Of a stretch of DNA of 20,742 nucleotides, positions 1 to 8,680 are shown piece after piece; positions within the stretch are counted from its first letter, which is position 1, and the number at the start of each line of letters is the position of its first letter. The notes under the pieces are model-generated. The model was not told the origin of the DNA. It did no database searches and was given only the letters and a program-made list of their open reading frames with translations. A program made the translations under genes and the position numbers. This DNA comes from an uncultured Oscillibacter sp. (lineage in GTDB: Bacteria > Bacillota > Clostridia > Oscillospirales > Oscillospiraceae), in assembly GCA_900770295.1 (NCBI GenBank), contig CAAGJQ010000147.1:1-20742 (forward strand), given 5' to 3'.

Positions 1-1236
1 TGCAAGCCCTACTGCCACATCACCACTGGCTTTTCCGGCGCCGGTGCCTTCTCCGACGGCAAGCTGTCCCTCAGCTACGAGGTGGGCGGCGACCTGCCCA
101 CCCTCATCGGCGCGGACCTGGCCCAGGAGACCATCCATTACGCTGACCAGATCTACCTGGATTTCGGCGCGGATACCCACATTGAGGGCCTGGAGCATGA
201 GGAGGAGCGCAAGGAGATCCGCAAGCGGGCCATCCAGGCGGGACTGAAGCTGGTGGACTGCCCCATCCGCCACATGGGCACGGAAAAGGCCCAGGCCATT
301 TACCTGGCCATTGAGCGCTACCTCCAGGAAAACGGCGTGGAGATGTACTTCGGCTACGAGTGCAGCAACCTGATCCTGGAACATGATGTCTGCAAAGGCG
401 TTTCCATCTCCAACGGGAAGACGGACTTGGAGATCTACGCCAAGCACACCGTGGTGGCCACCGGCCGCCGGGGCGCCGACTGGCTGGAAAAGCTGTGCGC
501 CGAGCACAACATCGCCCACGCCCCCGGCACCGTGGACATCGGCGTCCGGGTGGAGGTCCGCAACGAGGTCATGGAGACCGTGAACCGGGTGCTGTACGAG
601 TCCAAGCTGGTGGGCTATCCCCGTCCCTTCAAGAACAAGGTCCGCACCTTCTGCCAGAACCCCGGCGGCTTTGTCAGCCAGGAGAATTACGACAACAACC
701 TGGCGGTGGTCAACGGCCACTCCTACAAGGACCTGAAGAGCGACAACACGAACCTCTCCATCCTGTGCTCCCACAACTTCTCCGTGCCCTTCAACCAGCC
801 CATCGCCTACGCCCAGAAGGTGGGCGAGCTGACCAACATGCTGGCCAACGGCCAGATCCTGGTCCAGCGCTTCGGCGACATCCTGGACGGCAAGCGCACC
901 TGGCAGAAGGAACTGGCCCAGTCCAACATCCGGCCCACTCTGCCGGATGCTGTGGCCGGCGACATCACCGCCGCCATGCCCTACCGGGCCATGATCAACA
1001 TCATCAACTTCATCCAGGCCATGGATTACGTGGTCCCCGGCTTCGCCTCCTATGAGACGCTGCTGTACTCTCCCGAGCTGAAGTTCTACTCCAACCGGGT
1101 GAAGATGGACGCGGACTTCAACACCAGCCTCCAGGGCCTCCACTGCCTGGGCGACAGCTCCGGCTGGACCCGTGGATTGATGATGGCCTCCGTCATGGGC
1201 ACCCTCATGGGCCGCAAGATCGCGGAAGAGGGCTGA
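1..1236 (+). CDS. FAD-dependent dehydrogenase, COG2509 type (5' end outside window)
   Basis: The reading frame is open from the first base, so the N-terminus with the usual GxGxxG dinucleotide-binding loop lies outside the window. The visible part starts with CPYCHITTGFSGAGAFSDGK, typical of the COG2509 group of uncharacterised FAD-dependent dehydrogenases. The middle holds VVATGRRGADW, the strand-plus-glycine element that contacts the cofactor in two-dinucleotide-binding-domain flavoproteins. The C-terminus has LHCLGDSSGWTRGLMMASVMG, matching the GD motif that contacts FAD ribityl in this superfamily. A soluble cytoplasmic oxidoreductase is expected; the substrate is not known for the family. 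The gene ends 11 bases before a strong terminator, so it closes its transcription unit. The family call is good; the function is open. Confidence 0.85.
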   Translation, partial: CKPYCHITTGFSGAGAFSDGKLSLSYEVGGDLPTLIGADLAQETIHYADQIYLDFGADTHIEGLEHEEERKEIRKRAIQAGLKLVDCPIRHMGTEKAQAIYLAIERYLQENGVEMYFGYECSNLILEHDVCKGVSISNGKTDLEIYAKHTVVATGRRGADWLEKLCAEHNIAHAPGTVDIGVRVEVRNEVMETVNRVLYESKLVGYPRPFKNKVRTFCQNPGGFVSQENYDNNLAVVNGHSYKDLKSDNTNLSILCSHNFSVPFNQPIAYAQKVGELTNMLANGQILVQRFGDILDGKRTWQKELAQSNIRPTLPDAVAGDITAAMPYRAMINIINFIQAMDYVVPGFASYETLLYSPELKFYSNRVKMDADFNTSLQGLHCLGDSSGWTRGLMMASVMGTLMGRKIAEEG

Positions 1237-1247
1237 GAACAAACAGA

Positions 1248-1278
1248 AGACCTCCGGCTGAATGCCGGAGGTCTTTTT
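1248..1278 (+). terminator. Rho-independent terminator of the FAD dehydrogenase gene
   Basis: An 11-bp perfect stem (AGACCTCCGGC with GCCGGAGGTCT), a 5-base loop and a run of T directly follow the stop codon at 1234-1236. Confidence 0.9.
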
Positions 1279-1304
1279 GCGCCTGTCATGTAAGGAATGC
1301 AGCG

Positions 1305-1511
1305 ATGCTCGGTGTCGGCGTGGACTATCTGGTGAAGGATCACATGGAAGAGCCGGAGACGTCGGGAGCGGACGGCACCGGCACCGACGTTCTTCTCTGG
1401 GGCGGCGGACTGACCAGGGAAGAGGCGGAGGCCTTTCTGCTGGAGCATTGCTCCAACCTGTGGCGGCCGCTGCTCCGTCTGCTGAGCCTGTTCGGCACGC
1501 ATATCGGGTAA
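1305..1511 (+). CDS. Small hypothetical protein (68 aa), doubtful
   Basis: This short ORF has an AAGGA ribosome binding site 8 bases before the ATG and codon use like its neighbours, with G/C-rich third positions. The protein is acidic in its first half and ends in a leucine-rich helix-like stretch (WRPLLRLLSLFG). I do not recognise a family. It lies 26 bases after the terminator of the upstream gene, no promoter is visible in that gap, and its stop codon abuts the terminator of the opposing gene. It could be a real small gene, or a decayed fragment of a larger one. The only support is codon use and the ribosome binding site. Confidence 0.4.
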   Translation: MLGVGVDYLVKDHMEEPETSGADGTGTDVLLWGGGLTREEAEAFLLEHCSNLWRPLLRLLSLFGTHIG

Positions 1512-1545
1512 AAAACGCGCCGGGGAGGAAATTTCCCCGGCGCGT
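1510..1545 (-). terminator. Terminator of the DUF5662 gene
   Basis: A 12-bp stem (ACGCGCCGGGGA with TCCCCGGCGCGT) is flanked on its left by six A, which read as a U-tract on the minus strand. There is no T-run on the plus strand, so it serves the minus-strand gene ending at 1552. Confidence 0.85.
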
Positions 1546-1551
1546 CAGCCA

Positions 1552-2082
1552 CTATTTGCCCAGTATGTCGTGTTTCACATAGTCGAAGGCCGCGTCCTCA
1601 CCCTCGTCCCGCAGCTTCACCAGCATGGCCTCCAGAAGCGCGGCGGTATTGGGGTGGAGCAGAAGCCGCTTGTCCTTGCCGCGCAGATAGAATTTGTAAG
1701 GGTCGCCGGGGTCGAAATCCTTGCCCCGATAGACCTTGCTGGCGGCCAGACGGTCGCAGAACATCTCGGCTATGTACTTTTTCGGCATCTCCACGCCGGC
1801 GATTCCGTCGCCGTTGAGACTGTAATCGGTCCAATATTCAAAGTGGTGGCGGTTGCGGCCCTTGTGGTGCAGCCAGGAGGCGCTGTACCCGAATGCCTTC
1901 CGCTGGGCATCGTTGGGACTGTGGTCACCCTGAAAATATTTGGCTCCCGCCCAGAATTCCACGGGGGAGTATTTGGACAGGTCGTGGGTCAGCCCCTGCC
2001 AGTAGAGCCCCAGACGGAAACAGTATTTCCGTACCAGCGCCCGATGGTGATTGACAGTTTTCAGATGGCCCCAGAAATTCAA
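1552..2082 (-). CDS. DUF5662 family protein
   Basis: The 176-residue protein matches the DUF5662 family from memory: it begins MNFWGHLKTVNHH and carries HDLSKYSPVEF at residues 33-43 and LHHKGRNRHHFEYW at 71-84. The pattern of conserved His and Asp (H33, D34, H72, H73, H79, H80) suggests metal binding like that of HD-type hydrolases, but no activity has been assigned as far as I know. The start codon is TTG; it is preferred because the family begins at this MNFWGHL motif and a GGGGGTG ribosome binding site lies just upstream. No signal peptide or membrane segment is seen. It is a single-gene unit with its own terminator, convergent with the small ORF ending at 1511. Confidence 0.85.
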   Translation of the reverse strand: MNFWGHLKTVNHHRALVRKYCFRLGLYWQGLTHDLSKYSPVEFWAGAKYFQGDHSPNDAQRKAFGYSASWLHHKGRNRHHFEYWTDYSLNGDGIAGVEMPKKYIAEMFCDRLAASKVYRGKDFDPGDPYKFYLRGKDKRLLLHPNTAALLEAMLVKLRDEGEDAAFDYVKHDILGK

Positions 2083-2115
2083 GGACAGTCACCCCCAACT
2101 CGAAATCTGCCAATT

Positions 2116-2124
2116 AGTATACCA
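2116..2124 (-). promoter_or_regulatory. Extended -10 promoter of the DUF5662 gene
   Basis: On the minus strand the sequence reads TGGTATACT, a TGn extended -10 with TATACT, about 35 bases before the TTG start. No good -35 hexamer is seen at 17 bp, as is common for extended -10 promoters. Confidence 0.5.
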
Positions 2125-2200
2125 TAAGACACCGAAAAAAACGAGAGGGAATTTTGCATGGAAATCCAGCCCCGGCAAACACTACCCGGGAGGTGGTTGA

Positions 2201-2647
2201 ATGGCGGACGCGATCTTTCTCTGTCCGACGGCATGGGAGGCGTGGGTGTCCCCGGAGACCCGGAGGCTGCGGCAGGCGGAAGAGCTGTCGGAGCGTGCCT
2301 GGGAGATCCTGCTGCTGCCGCCGGGGACGGTCCGGGAGATGCGGGGGGTGCCGGTCCGCTGTGACTGTCTGCTGGTGGAAGGGGACTGCCGGCCGGAACT
2401 GCTGGCCTCCGTGGAGACGGAACATGTGGTCACATATGGGCTGTCACCCCGGGACAGCCTGACGCTGTCCAGCCTGCGGGAGCCTGTGCTGTGTGTCCAG
2501 CGTTCTCTGCCGCTGCCGGACGGAGCTGTGATCGAGCCCCAGGAGATCCCCCTGCGGGACCTGCCCCTTCCAGCGGAGCAAATACTTCCCCTGCTGGGCC
2601 TGCGGCTGTTGCAGATGCCACTGACTGGAGACGCTTTCCTGTGGTAA
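2201..2647 (+). CDS. Conserved-looking hypothetical protein (148 aa)
   Basis: A GGGAGGTGG ribosome binding site precedes the ATG, and codon use fits a real gene. The protein begins MADAIFLCPTAWEAW and contains VVTYGLSPRDSLTLSSL around residues 76-92, followed by CVQRSLPLPDG and EPQEIPL. The phrase VTYGL next to a serine/threonine-rich strand recalls pieces of Mur-ligase-like proteins in Clostridia, but no P-loop is present and I do not assign it. There is no signal peptide or membrane segment. It is followed after 28 bases by the FeoB-associated protein gene with no terminator between, so the two are probably co-transcribed. Function unknown. Confidence 0.7.
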   Translation: MADAIFLCPTAWEAWVSPETRRLRQAEELSERAWEILLLPPGTVREMRGVPVRCDCLLVEGDCRPELLASVETEHVVTYGLSPRDSLTLSSLREPVLCVQRSLPLPDGAVIEPQEIPLRDLPLPAEQILPLLGLRLLQMPLTGDAFLW

Positions 2648-2675
2648 GCTTCATATAAAAACAGGAGGGGCATGT

Positions 2676-2861
2676 ATGACCGTTTTGACATGGGTTTTAC
2701 TGGCGGTGGCTCTGGGCACCGCGGTTTGCGTCTGGTATCGGATACAAAATGATAAAAGCGGAGCGGTGTCCTGCTGCGGATGCGGCAAGTGCGCCGCTAC
2801 CGGAGAGTGCGTGATGGTGAAGGGAAAGAAACGTGTCAAAAAAGAGAAGGACCCTTCTTGA
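2676..2861 (+). CDS. FeoB-associated Cys-rich membrane protein
   Basis: A 61-residue protein with one N-terminal membrane helix (residues 4-21, LTWVLLAVALGTAVCVWY), a short linker, a cysteine cluster CCGCGKCAATGEC at residues 33-45, and a basic lysine-rich tail. This architecture is that of the FeoB-associated Cys-rich membrane protein family, thought to aid ferrous iron uptake, possibly by binding metal at the membrane. The ribosome binding site AGGAGGGG ends six bases before the ATG. No feoA or feoB is in the window, so the iron link rests on family membership alone. Its stop codon lies inside the -35 element of the alaS promoter, so the two units are packed without a spacer. Confidence 0.75.
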   Translation: MTVLTWVLLAVALGTAVCVWYRIQNDKSGAVSCCGCGKCAATGECVMVKGKKRVKKEKDPS

Positions 2862-2885
2862 CAAATCCGACAAACAGGATATAAT
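2858..2885 (+). promoter_or_regulatory. Sigma-A promoter of the alaS T-box operon
   Basis: Perfect TTGACA at 2858-2863 and perfect TATAAT at 2880-2885, with a 16-bp spacer. Transcription should start near 2892, giving a leader of about 350 bases before alaS. The -35 overlaps the TGA stop of the preceding gene (2859-2861). Confidence 0.9.
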
Positions 2886-2891
2886 ATTTTC

Positions 2892-3125
2892 GTTCAATAG
2901 GCAAAACGCCATGACAAAGCCAGCTTTGCGAAACCGGCCGAAGCGAGAGGGGAGACGGTGAGAGCCCCTTGTCCACGCCGCAGAGCAGCCACTTTGGAGC
3001 AGTCCGCGACGAGCGGAACGGCCCATCCCCGTTACCGGATGGCTAAGATGCCCCCGCAAGGGGGATAATTAGGGTGGTACCGTGAAGCAAGCCTTCGCCC
3101 CTAAATCCGGGGCGGGGGCTTTTTT
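2892..3125 (+). promoter_or_regulatory. T-box riboswitch leader of alaS
   Basis: The conserved T-box AGGGTGGTACCGTG lies at 3071-3084 and is followed by an intrinsic terminator, the usual layout of a tRNA-sensing attenuator. The TGGT in the bulge can pair with an ACCA tRNA end, as expected for tRNA-Ala with discriminator A. Upstream, GCGAGAGGGG with GGTGAGAGCCCC (about 2943-2968) resembles the AG-bulge and distal loop of Stem I. CCATCC/GGATGG and CCCCCGCAAGGGGG make hairpins before the T-box. I could not fix the specifier triplet; several GCN triplets lie between 2970 and 3015. Ligand tRNA-Ala is inferred from the downstream gene. Uncharged tRNA should stabilise the antiterminator and turn on alaS. 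Confidence 0.9.
3091..3125 (+). terminator. T-box attenuator terminator
   Basis: An 11-bp G/C-rich stem (GCCTTCGCCCC with GGGGCGGGGGC, two G-T pairs), a 7-base loop and six T. It follows the T-box directly and would compete with the antiterminator helix. Confidence 0.9.
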
Positions 3126-3233
3126 GCGTTACGCGCAAAAAGTCCAAATTAAAAAACGCGCTGACGCGCGGCTCCCGCCTCCTCGGCTCGGTCACGGGAG
3201 AAACGAAAATGATTAACAATTTATATTTTTAGG
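3126..3233 (+). other. Untranslated spacer between T-box terminator and alaS, with GC-rich inverted repeats
   Basis: About 115 bases separate the attenuator from the alaS ribosome binding site, longer than needed. They hold TTTTTGCG/CGCAAAAA around 3121-3141, CGCGC-TGA-CGCGCG near 3157-3170, and CTCCCG/CGGGAG arms near 3172-3200, followed by an A/T-rich stretch up to the AGGAGG. No ORF is visible. It may fold in the read-through transcript or be a small intergenic repeat; one copy alone cannot tell. Confidence 0.45.
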
Positions 3234-3245
3234 AGGAAGAAACAA

Positions 3246-5888
<2,643 letters not shown>

Positions 5889-5891
5889 GCC

Positions 5892-6437
5892 ATGGCGAAG
5901 GAGCTGCGTTTTGAGCACCGCCACGTCCAGAATTGGGCGTTTTTGAAGAGCTTTTACTGGCATACCCTGACCGCCGCGCCGATCTATGTGGTGCTGTGGG
6001 GCGGTTTGACGGCGGCGGGCCTGGCTCTGGCGGTGCAGACCGCCAGAGAGGGGGCCGCCGGTCAGGCTGTGGTCTGCGGCATCGCCGCGCTGGCGTGTCT
6101 GGTCCGGGGCTTTCTCTGGGGCTGGTACCGGATGCGGAAGGAGCACAGGGAGATGTGCGCCCGCTTCGGCAAGGACAGCTGGGAGTCCGTCATGCGCTTC
6201 TACGACGATTCCATCGAGATGACGGATGACGGGCAGGAGACCGGTGAGATTCACTGGTCCAACTGCCAGCGCCTGGAGGACCAGGACGGCTGGCTGCGGC
6301 TGATCTTCCGGAACAACGCCGGGGAGCTGTACCTGCGGAAGCAGGACTTCACCACCGGCACGGCAGCGGAGTTCCAGTCCTGGCTGGCGGAGGCCCACCC
6401 GGAGATCGGCCAGGGCTCCGGCAGGAAAAAAGCGTAA
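5892..6437 (+). CDS. YcxB-like membrane protein
   Basis: A 181-residue protein with two predicted membrane helices (about residues 24-47 and 57-77) after a basic, soluble N-terminus. A cytoplasmic C-terminal domain follows, with YDDSIEMTDDGQETGEIHWSNCQRLED and LYLRKQDFTTGTAAEFQSWL. That pattern (a PH-like strand set with an IxWSxxxRLxE-type motif) is the YcxB-like C-terminal domain of many Firmicutes membrane proteins of unknown role. The start lies three bases after the alaS stop and lacks a strong ribosome binding site, so translation is probably coupled to alaS. Function unknown; the family call is fairly firm. Confidence 0.8.
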   Translation: MAKELRFEHRHVQNWAFLKSFYWHTLTAAPIYVVLWGGLTAAGLALAVQTAREGAAGQAVVCGIAALACLVRGFLWGWYRMRKEHREMCARFGKDSWESVMRFYDDSIEMTDDGQETGEIHWSNCQRLEDQDGWLRLIFRNNAGELYLRKQDFTTGTAAEFQSWLAEAHPEIGQGSGRKKA

Positions 6438-6450
6438 CGGGAGAGGTCAT

Positions 6451-6624
6451 ATGATACCGAAGGACCCTGTCATTTTACTGAGCTTCGTCAACACAAAGCT
6501 GCGGGACGAGTATGACAGTCTGGCCGACCTGTGTGCCGCTCTGGACGCCGATGAGGCGGCCATCCGCGACACGCTGGCGGGGCTTGACTACCGGTACGAT
6601 CCCGTTCATAATCGGTTTATCTGA
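6451..6624 (+). CDS. DUF4250 domain-containing protein (57 aa)
   Basis: A short ORF with GGGAGAGG four bases before the ATG. The product begins MIPKDPVILLSFVNTKLRDEY, continues with LADLCAALDADEAAIRDTL, and ends YDPVHNRFI. This fits the DUF4250 family: full-length small proteins of about 55-60 residues in Clostridia that begin with the same M-PKDP-LLS-VN-KLRD pattern. The middle part looks like a small helix-turn-helix, but no function is established. It sits 13 bases after the YcxB-like gene and 25 bases before the HIT gene, within the presumed alaS operon. Confidence 0.85.
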   Translation: MIPKDPVILLSFVNTKLRDEYDSLADLCAALDADEAAIRDTLAGLDYRYDPVHNRFI

Positions 6625-6649
6625 AAAATCGGAAAGGAGGCTATTCCAT

Positions 6650-6988
6650 ATGTCTGATTGCTTATTCTGCAAGATCATCGCCGGGGAGATCCCCAGCAGC
6701 AAGGTCTACGAGGACGACGTCTGCTACGCGTTCAACGACATCGCCCCCCAGGCCCCGACCCACTTCCTGGTGATCCCCAAGGCCCACATCGGCTCCGTGT
6801 CCGAGGTGGACGCCGGCAACAGCGCCGTGGTGGCCCACATCTTTGAGGTCATCGCCAAGCTGGCCAAGGAGATGGGCATGGAGAGCTACCGCGTGGTGTC
6901 CAACATCGGCGAGCAGGCGGGACAGAGCGTGTTCCATCTGCATTTCCATGTGCTGTCCGGCCGGGACATGACCTGGCCTCCGGGCTGA
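6650..6988 (+). CDS. HIT family protein (histidine triad nucleotide-binding hydrolase)
   Basis: A 112-residue protein of normal HINT length. The N-terminus CLFCKIIAGEIPSSKVYEDD carries the CxxC pair common in bacterial HINT proteins. FNDIAPQAPTHFLVIPKAHI is the nucleotide-binding region, and the histidine triad HLHFHV lies at 96-101 (H96, H98, H100). HINT enzymes are purine nucleoside phosphoramidases that also hydrolyse aminoacyl-AMP, including lysyl-AMP made by tRNA synthetases, so sharing an operon with alaS is plausible but not proof of a link. The start is fixed by AAAGGAGG nine bases upstream; a longer in-frame ORF begins upstream but lacks such a site. Confidence 0.95.
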   Translation: MSDCLFCKIIAGEIPSSKVYEDDVCYAFNDIAPQAPTHFLVIPKAHIGSVSEVDAGNSAVVAHIFEVIAKLAKEMGMESYRVVSNIGEQAGQSVFHLHFHVLSGRDMTWPPG

Positions 6989-7021
6989 GTCCGCCGCAAG
7001 ATCCATTAAGCTCCGCTGCGC

Positions 7022-7068
7022 CTCCTTTTCCCCGGCAAACGGTTCCCTGATTTGCCGGGGAAGAGGGG
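7022..7068 (+). other. Long imperfect hairpin after the HIT gene
   Basis: An inner 12-bp perfect stem (TTCCCCGGCAAA with TTTGCCGGGGAA) around an 11-base loop extends outward by six weaker pairs. No T-run follows on the plus strand. It may be a processing or mRNA-stabilising structure at the 3' end of the alaS operon transcript, or a repeat. Confidence 0.5.
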
Positions 7069-7078
7069 AACGCGGCAA

Positions 7079-7110
7079 AAAAGCAGCGCCTCACGTGAGG
7101 CGCTGCTTTT
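7079..7110. terminator. Bidirectional terminator between HIT and SLH genes
   Basis: A perfect 32-base palindrome (AAAAGCAGCGCCTCAC and its reverse complement) with six A on the left and four T on the right. It lies between convergent genes and can serve both. Confidence 0.9.
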
Positions 7111-7127
7111 CACGCATATGGTCAGTC

Positions 7128-8510
7128 TCAGGCGGCGATACCGGTCATCTGGCTGGGATCGATCTCCTGATAGCCGGAGAAATCGGGGAAGGTGACGTTT
7201 ACATCCTTGCCGGTGGCCTTGACGGTCATGGTCATGTCGTAGGCGTAATCCACGGCTGTGGAGACGGTCTGGCCGTCCTCCCCGGGCACGTCCACCGTCA
7301 TGGAGGCGGTGAACTGCATGACCACCTTTTTCAGCATACCCTTGCTGTCCACGGTGTAGACGGCGGTGATTTTGCCGAAATTCATGCCCGGGCCTTCAGC
7401 CCCGTCCATCGTGCCCAGAACGCCCTCCAGCACACTGTTCATGCCCTTGCCGATGACGATGGTATACTCGGTGTTGCTGCCGGATTTCCTGGAGGTCACG
7501 GAGTCCAGCATGGCAAGGCCGCTGACATTCATGGCGTCCGGGTCCACCATGGACAGACCTTCCACAGCGGCCAACTGGTCCTCCACGGAGTATTTCAGCT
7601 TCATTTCCTCACCGTCGATCACAGTGGACATGTACACGTAACCGTCCTTCATCCACATATCCATTTTCATGGTTTCGCCCTGCGCTTCGGTCTCGGTGGT
7701 ATACGCCATGCTGACATTGGCGCCGTCCACGACCATCTTCATATTGCCCTTGACGGTGGAGGGAATGGTCACGGTCTCACCGCCGGCGGTCATGGTCATA
7801 TCCATCCTGACATCCATATCCACGTCCATGGCCGAATCGTCCATGGTCTCCATGGCGTTGTTCATGCCCCGGTAGGCCTCGATCTTACCGGTCATGGTCT
7901 GGGCGGCCTTGGCGTCGATGGCGCCGGACTTCACCAGGCTGTCCAGCAGGTAGGTGCTGCCGTCGGCCAGATCGGCGGCCAGGGCCTGATAGGTGAGGGC
8001 TGCCAGATCGTCCCGCAGGAAGTCGCCGGGGAACATGACGGGATCATAGAAGCCCTTTTCCTGGGCAAAGGTCATGGCGTCGGCGTACTGGAAGTCGGTT
8101 CCGTCCTTGTAGCCCAGGGCCCGCAGCAGGAACACCACGTAGTTCTGGGCGCTGCACCTGCTGGCGGAGCCGAAGGTGGTGGCGGAGGTGCCGTTGGTGA
8201 TGCCGTTGGTGTACAGCCAGGCGACATAGGGGGAGGTGAACTCGCTGACGTCGGTGAAGGGGTGCTTGATCTCACCGGCCTCGTAGGCGGTCTTGGCTTT
8301 CTCCTCGGCGCCGTAGAGCCGCACCAGCATGATAGCGGCCTCGGAGCGGGTGGGGGCCCGGTCCAGCTCAAAGCCGCTGGCGGTGCCCCGGAACATGCCG
8401 ATGGCGGACAGGTCCTCCGCCACCGCGTCAAAGTCGGAGGCGGAAGCGGTCACGCACAGCGCCGCGGTCAGCAGCAGAGTGGTGAACAGCAGGGTCAGAA
8501 AACGCTTCAT
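7128..8510 (-). CDS. Secreted S-layer homology (SLH) domain protein
   Basis: The 460-residue protein has a clear Sec signal peptide (KR, a hydrophobic core at 4-20, likely cut after residue 24 in TASA). Three SLH-like repeats follow at about 27-67, 83-128 and 140-182, marked by RSEAAIMLVRLYG, HPFTDVSEFTSPYVAWLYTNGITNG and LRDDLAALTYQALA. SLH domains bind secondary cell wall polymer and hold proteins on the surface. From about residue 210 a different domain, rich in Met, Asp and Thr (DVDMDVRMDMTMT), shows alternating beta strands like LolA/LppX-type or DUF6612-type lipoprotein folds; this is inference from strand pattern. A GAGAGGAG ribosome binding site fixes the start. It is a single-gene unit with its own promoter and a shared terminator. 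Ligand unknown. Confidence 0.85.
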   Translation of the reverse strand: MKRFLTLLFTTLLLTAALCVTASASDFDAVAEDLSAIGMFRGTASGFELDRAPTRSEAAIMLVRLYGAEEKAKTAYEAGEIKHPFTDVSEFTSPYVAWLYTNGITNGTSATTFGSASRCSAQNYVVFLLRALGYKDGTDFQYADAMTFAQEKGFYDPVMFPGDFLRDDLAALTYQALAADLADGSTYLLDSLVKSGAIDAKAAQTMTGKIEAYRGMNNAMETMDDSAMDVDMDVRMDMTMTAGGETVTIPSTVKGNMKMVVDGANVSMAYTTETEAQGETMKMDMWMKDGYVYMSTVIDGEEMKLKYSVEDQLAAVEGLSMVDPDAMNVSGLAMLDSVTSRKSGSNTEYTIVIGKGMNSVLEGVLGTMDGAEGPGMNFGKITAVYTVDSKGMLKKVVMQFTASMTVDVPGEDGQTVSTAVDYAYDMTMTVKATGKDVNVTFPDFSGYQEIDPSQMTGIAA

Positions 8511-8554
8511 AAAATTGCTCCTCTCTTTCCATGCGGCTTAATGCCGTTTTTTTC

Positions 8555-8583
8555 ATGATACTCTCTTTGAAAAGGGCCGTCAA
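8555..8583 (-). promoter_or_regulatory. Sigma-A promoter of the SLH gene
   Basis: On the minus strand, TTGACG (8583-8578), a 17-bp spacer and TATCAT (8560-8555), about 45 bases before the ATG. Confidence 0.75.
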
Positions 8584-8594
8584 GCAAAAGGAGG

Positions 8595-8610
8595 GGGCTT
8601 CCCCAAGCCC
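8595..8610. repeat. Inverted repeat upstream of the SLH promoter
   Basis: GGGCTT-CCCC-AAGCCC, a 6-bp inverted repeat with a 4-base gap, lies 12 bases beyond the SLH -35 and 4 bases before the -35 of the divergent XRE gene. It may be a protein site for either gene. Confidence 0.4.
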
Positions 8611-8613
8611 TGA

Positions 8614-8649
8614 ATTGCTTTTTGGCGCGCATTGCTTTATAATTGCTTT
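8614..8649 (+). repeat. Three direct ATTGCTTT repeats in the divergent control region
   Basis: ATTGCTTT occurs at 8614-8621, 8631-8638 and 8642-8649. The first holds the XRE -35 and the second and third flank and overlap its TATAAT. Unequal spacing (17 and 11 bases) argues against a regular operator array. Confidence 0.5.
8615..8643 (+). promoter_or_regulatory. Sigma-A promoter of the XRE-comEC operon
   Basis: TTGCTT at 8615-8620 and TATAAT at 8638-8643 with a 17-bp spacer. The start should fall near 8650, leaving a leader of about 69 bases that contains the palindrome at 8681-8700. Confidence 0.7.
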
Positions 8650-8680
8650 GGCTCCGGATGGGCACAATATCCTCGGCGCG

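Noticed and set aside
1570..2127. Plus-strand ORF opposite the DUF5662 gene
   Set aside because: Antisense to a recognised family; no ribosome binding site and no known domain.
7095..8558. Plus-strand ORF of 487 codons across the SLH gene
   Set aside because: Its His/Gly-rich composition is the mirror of the Met/Asp/Thr codons of the real gene; it also runs through a terminator and a promoter.
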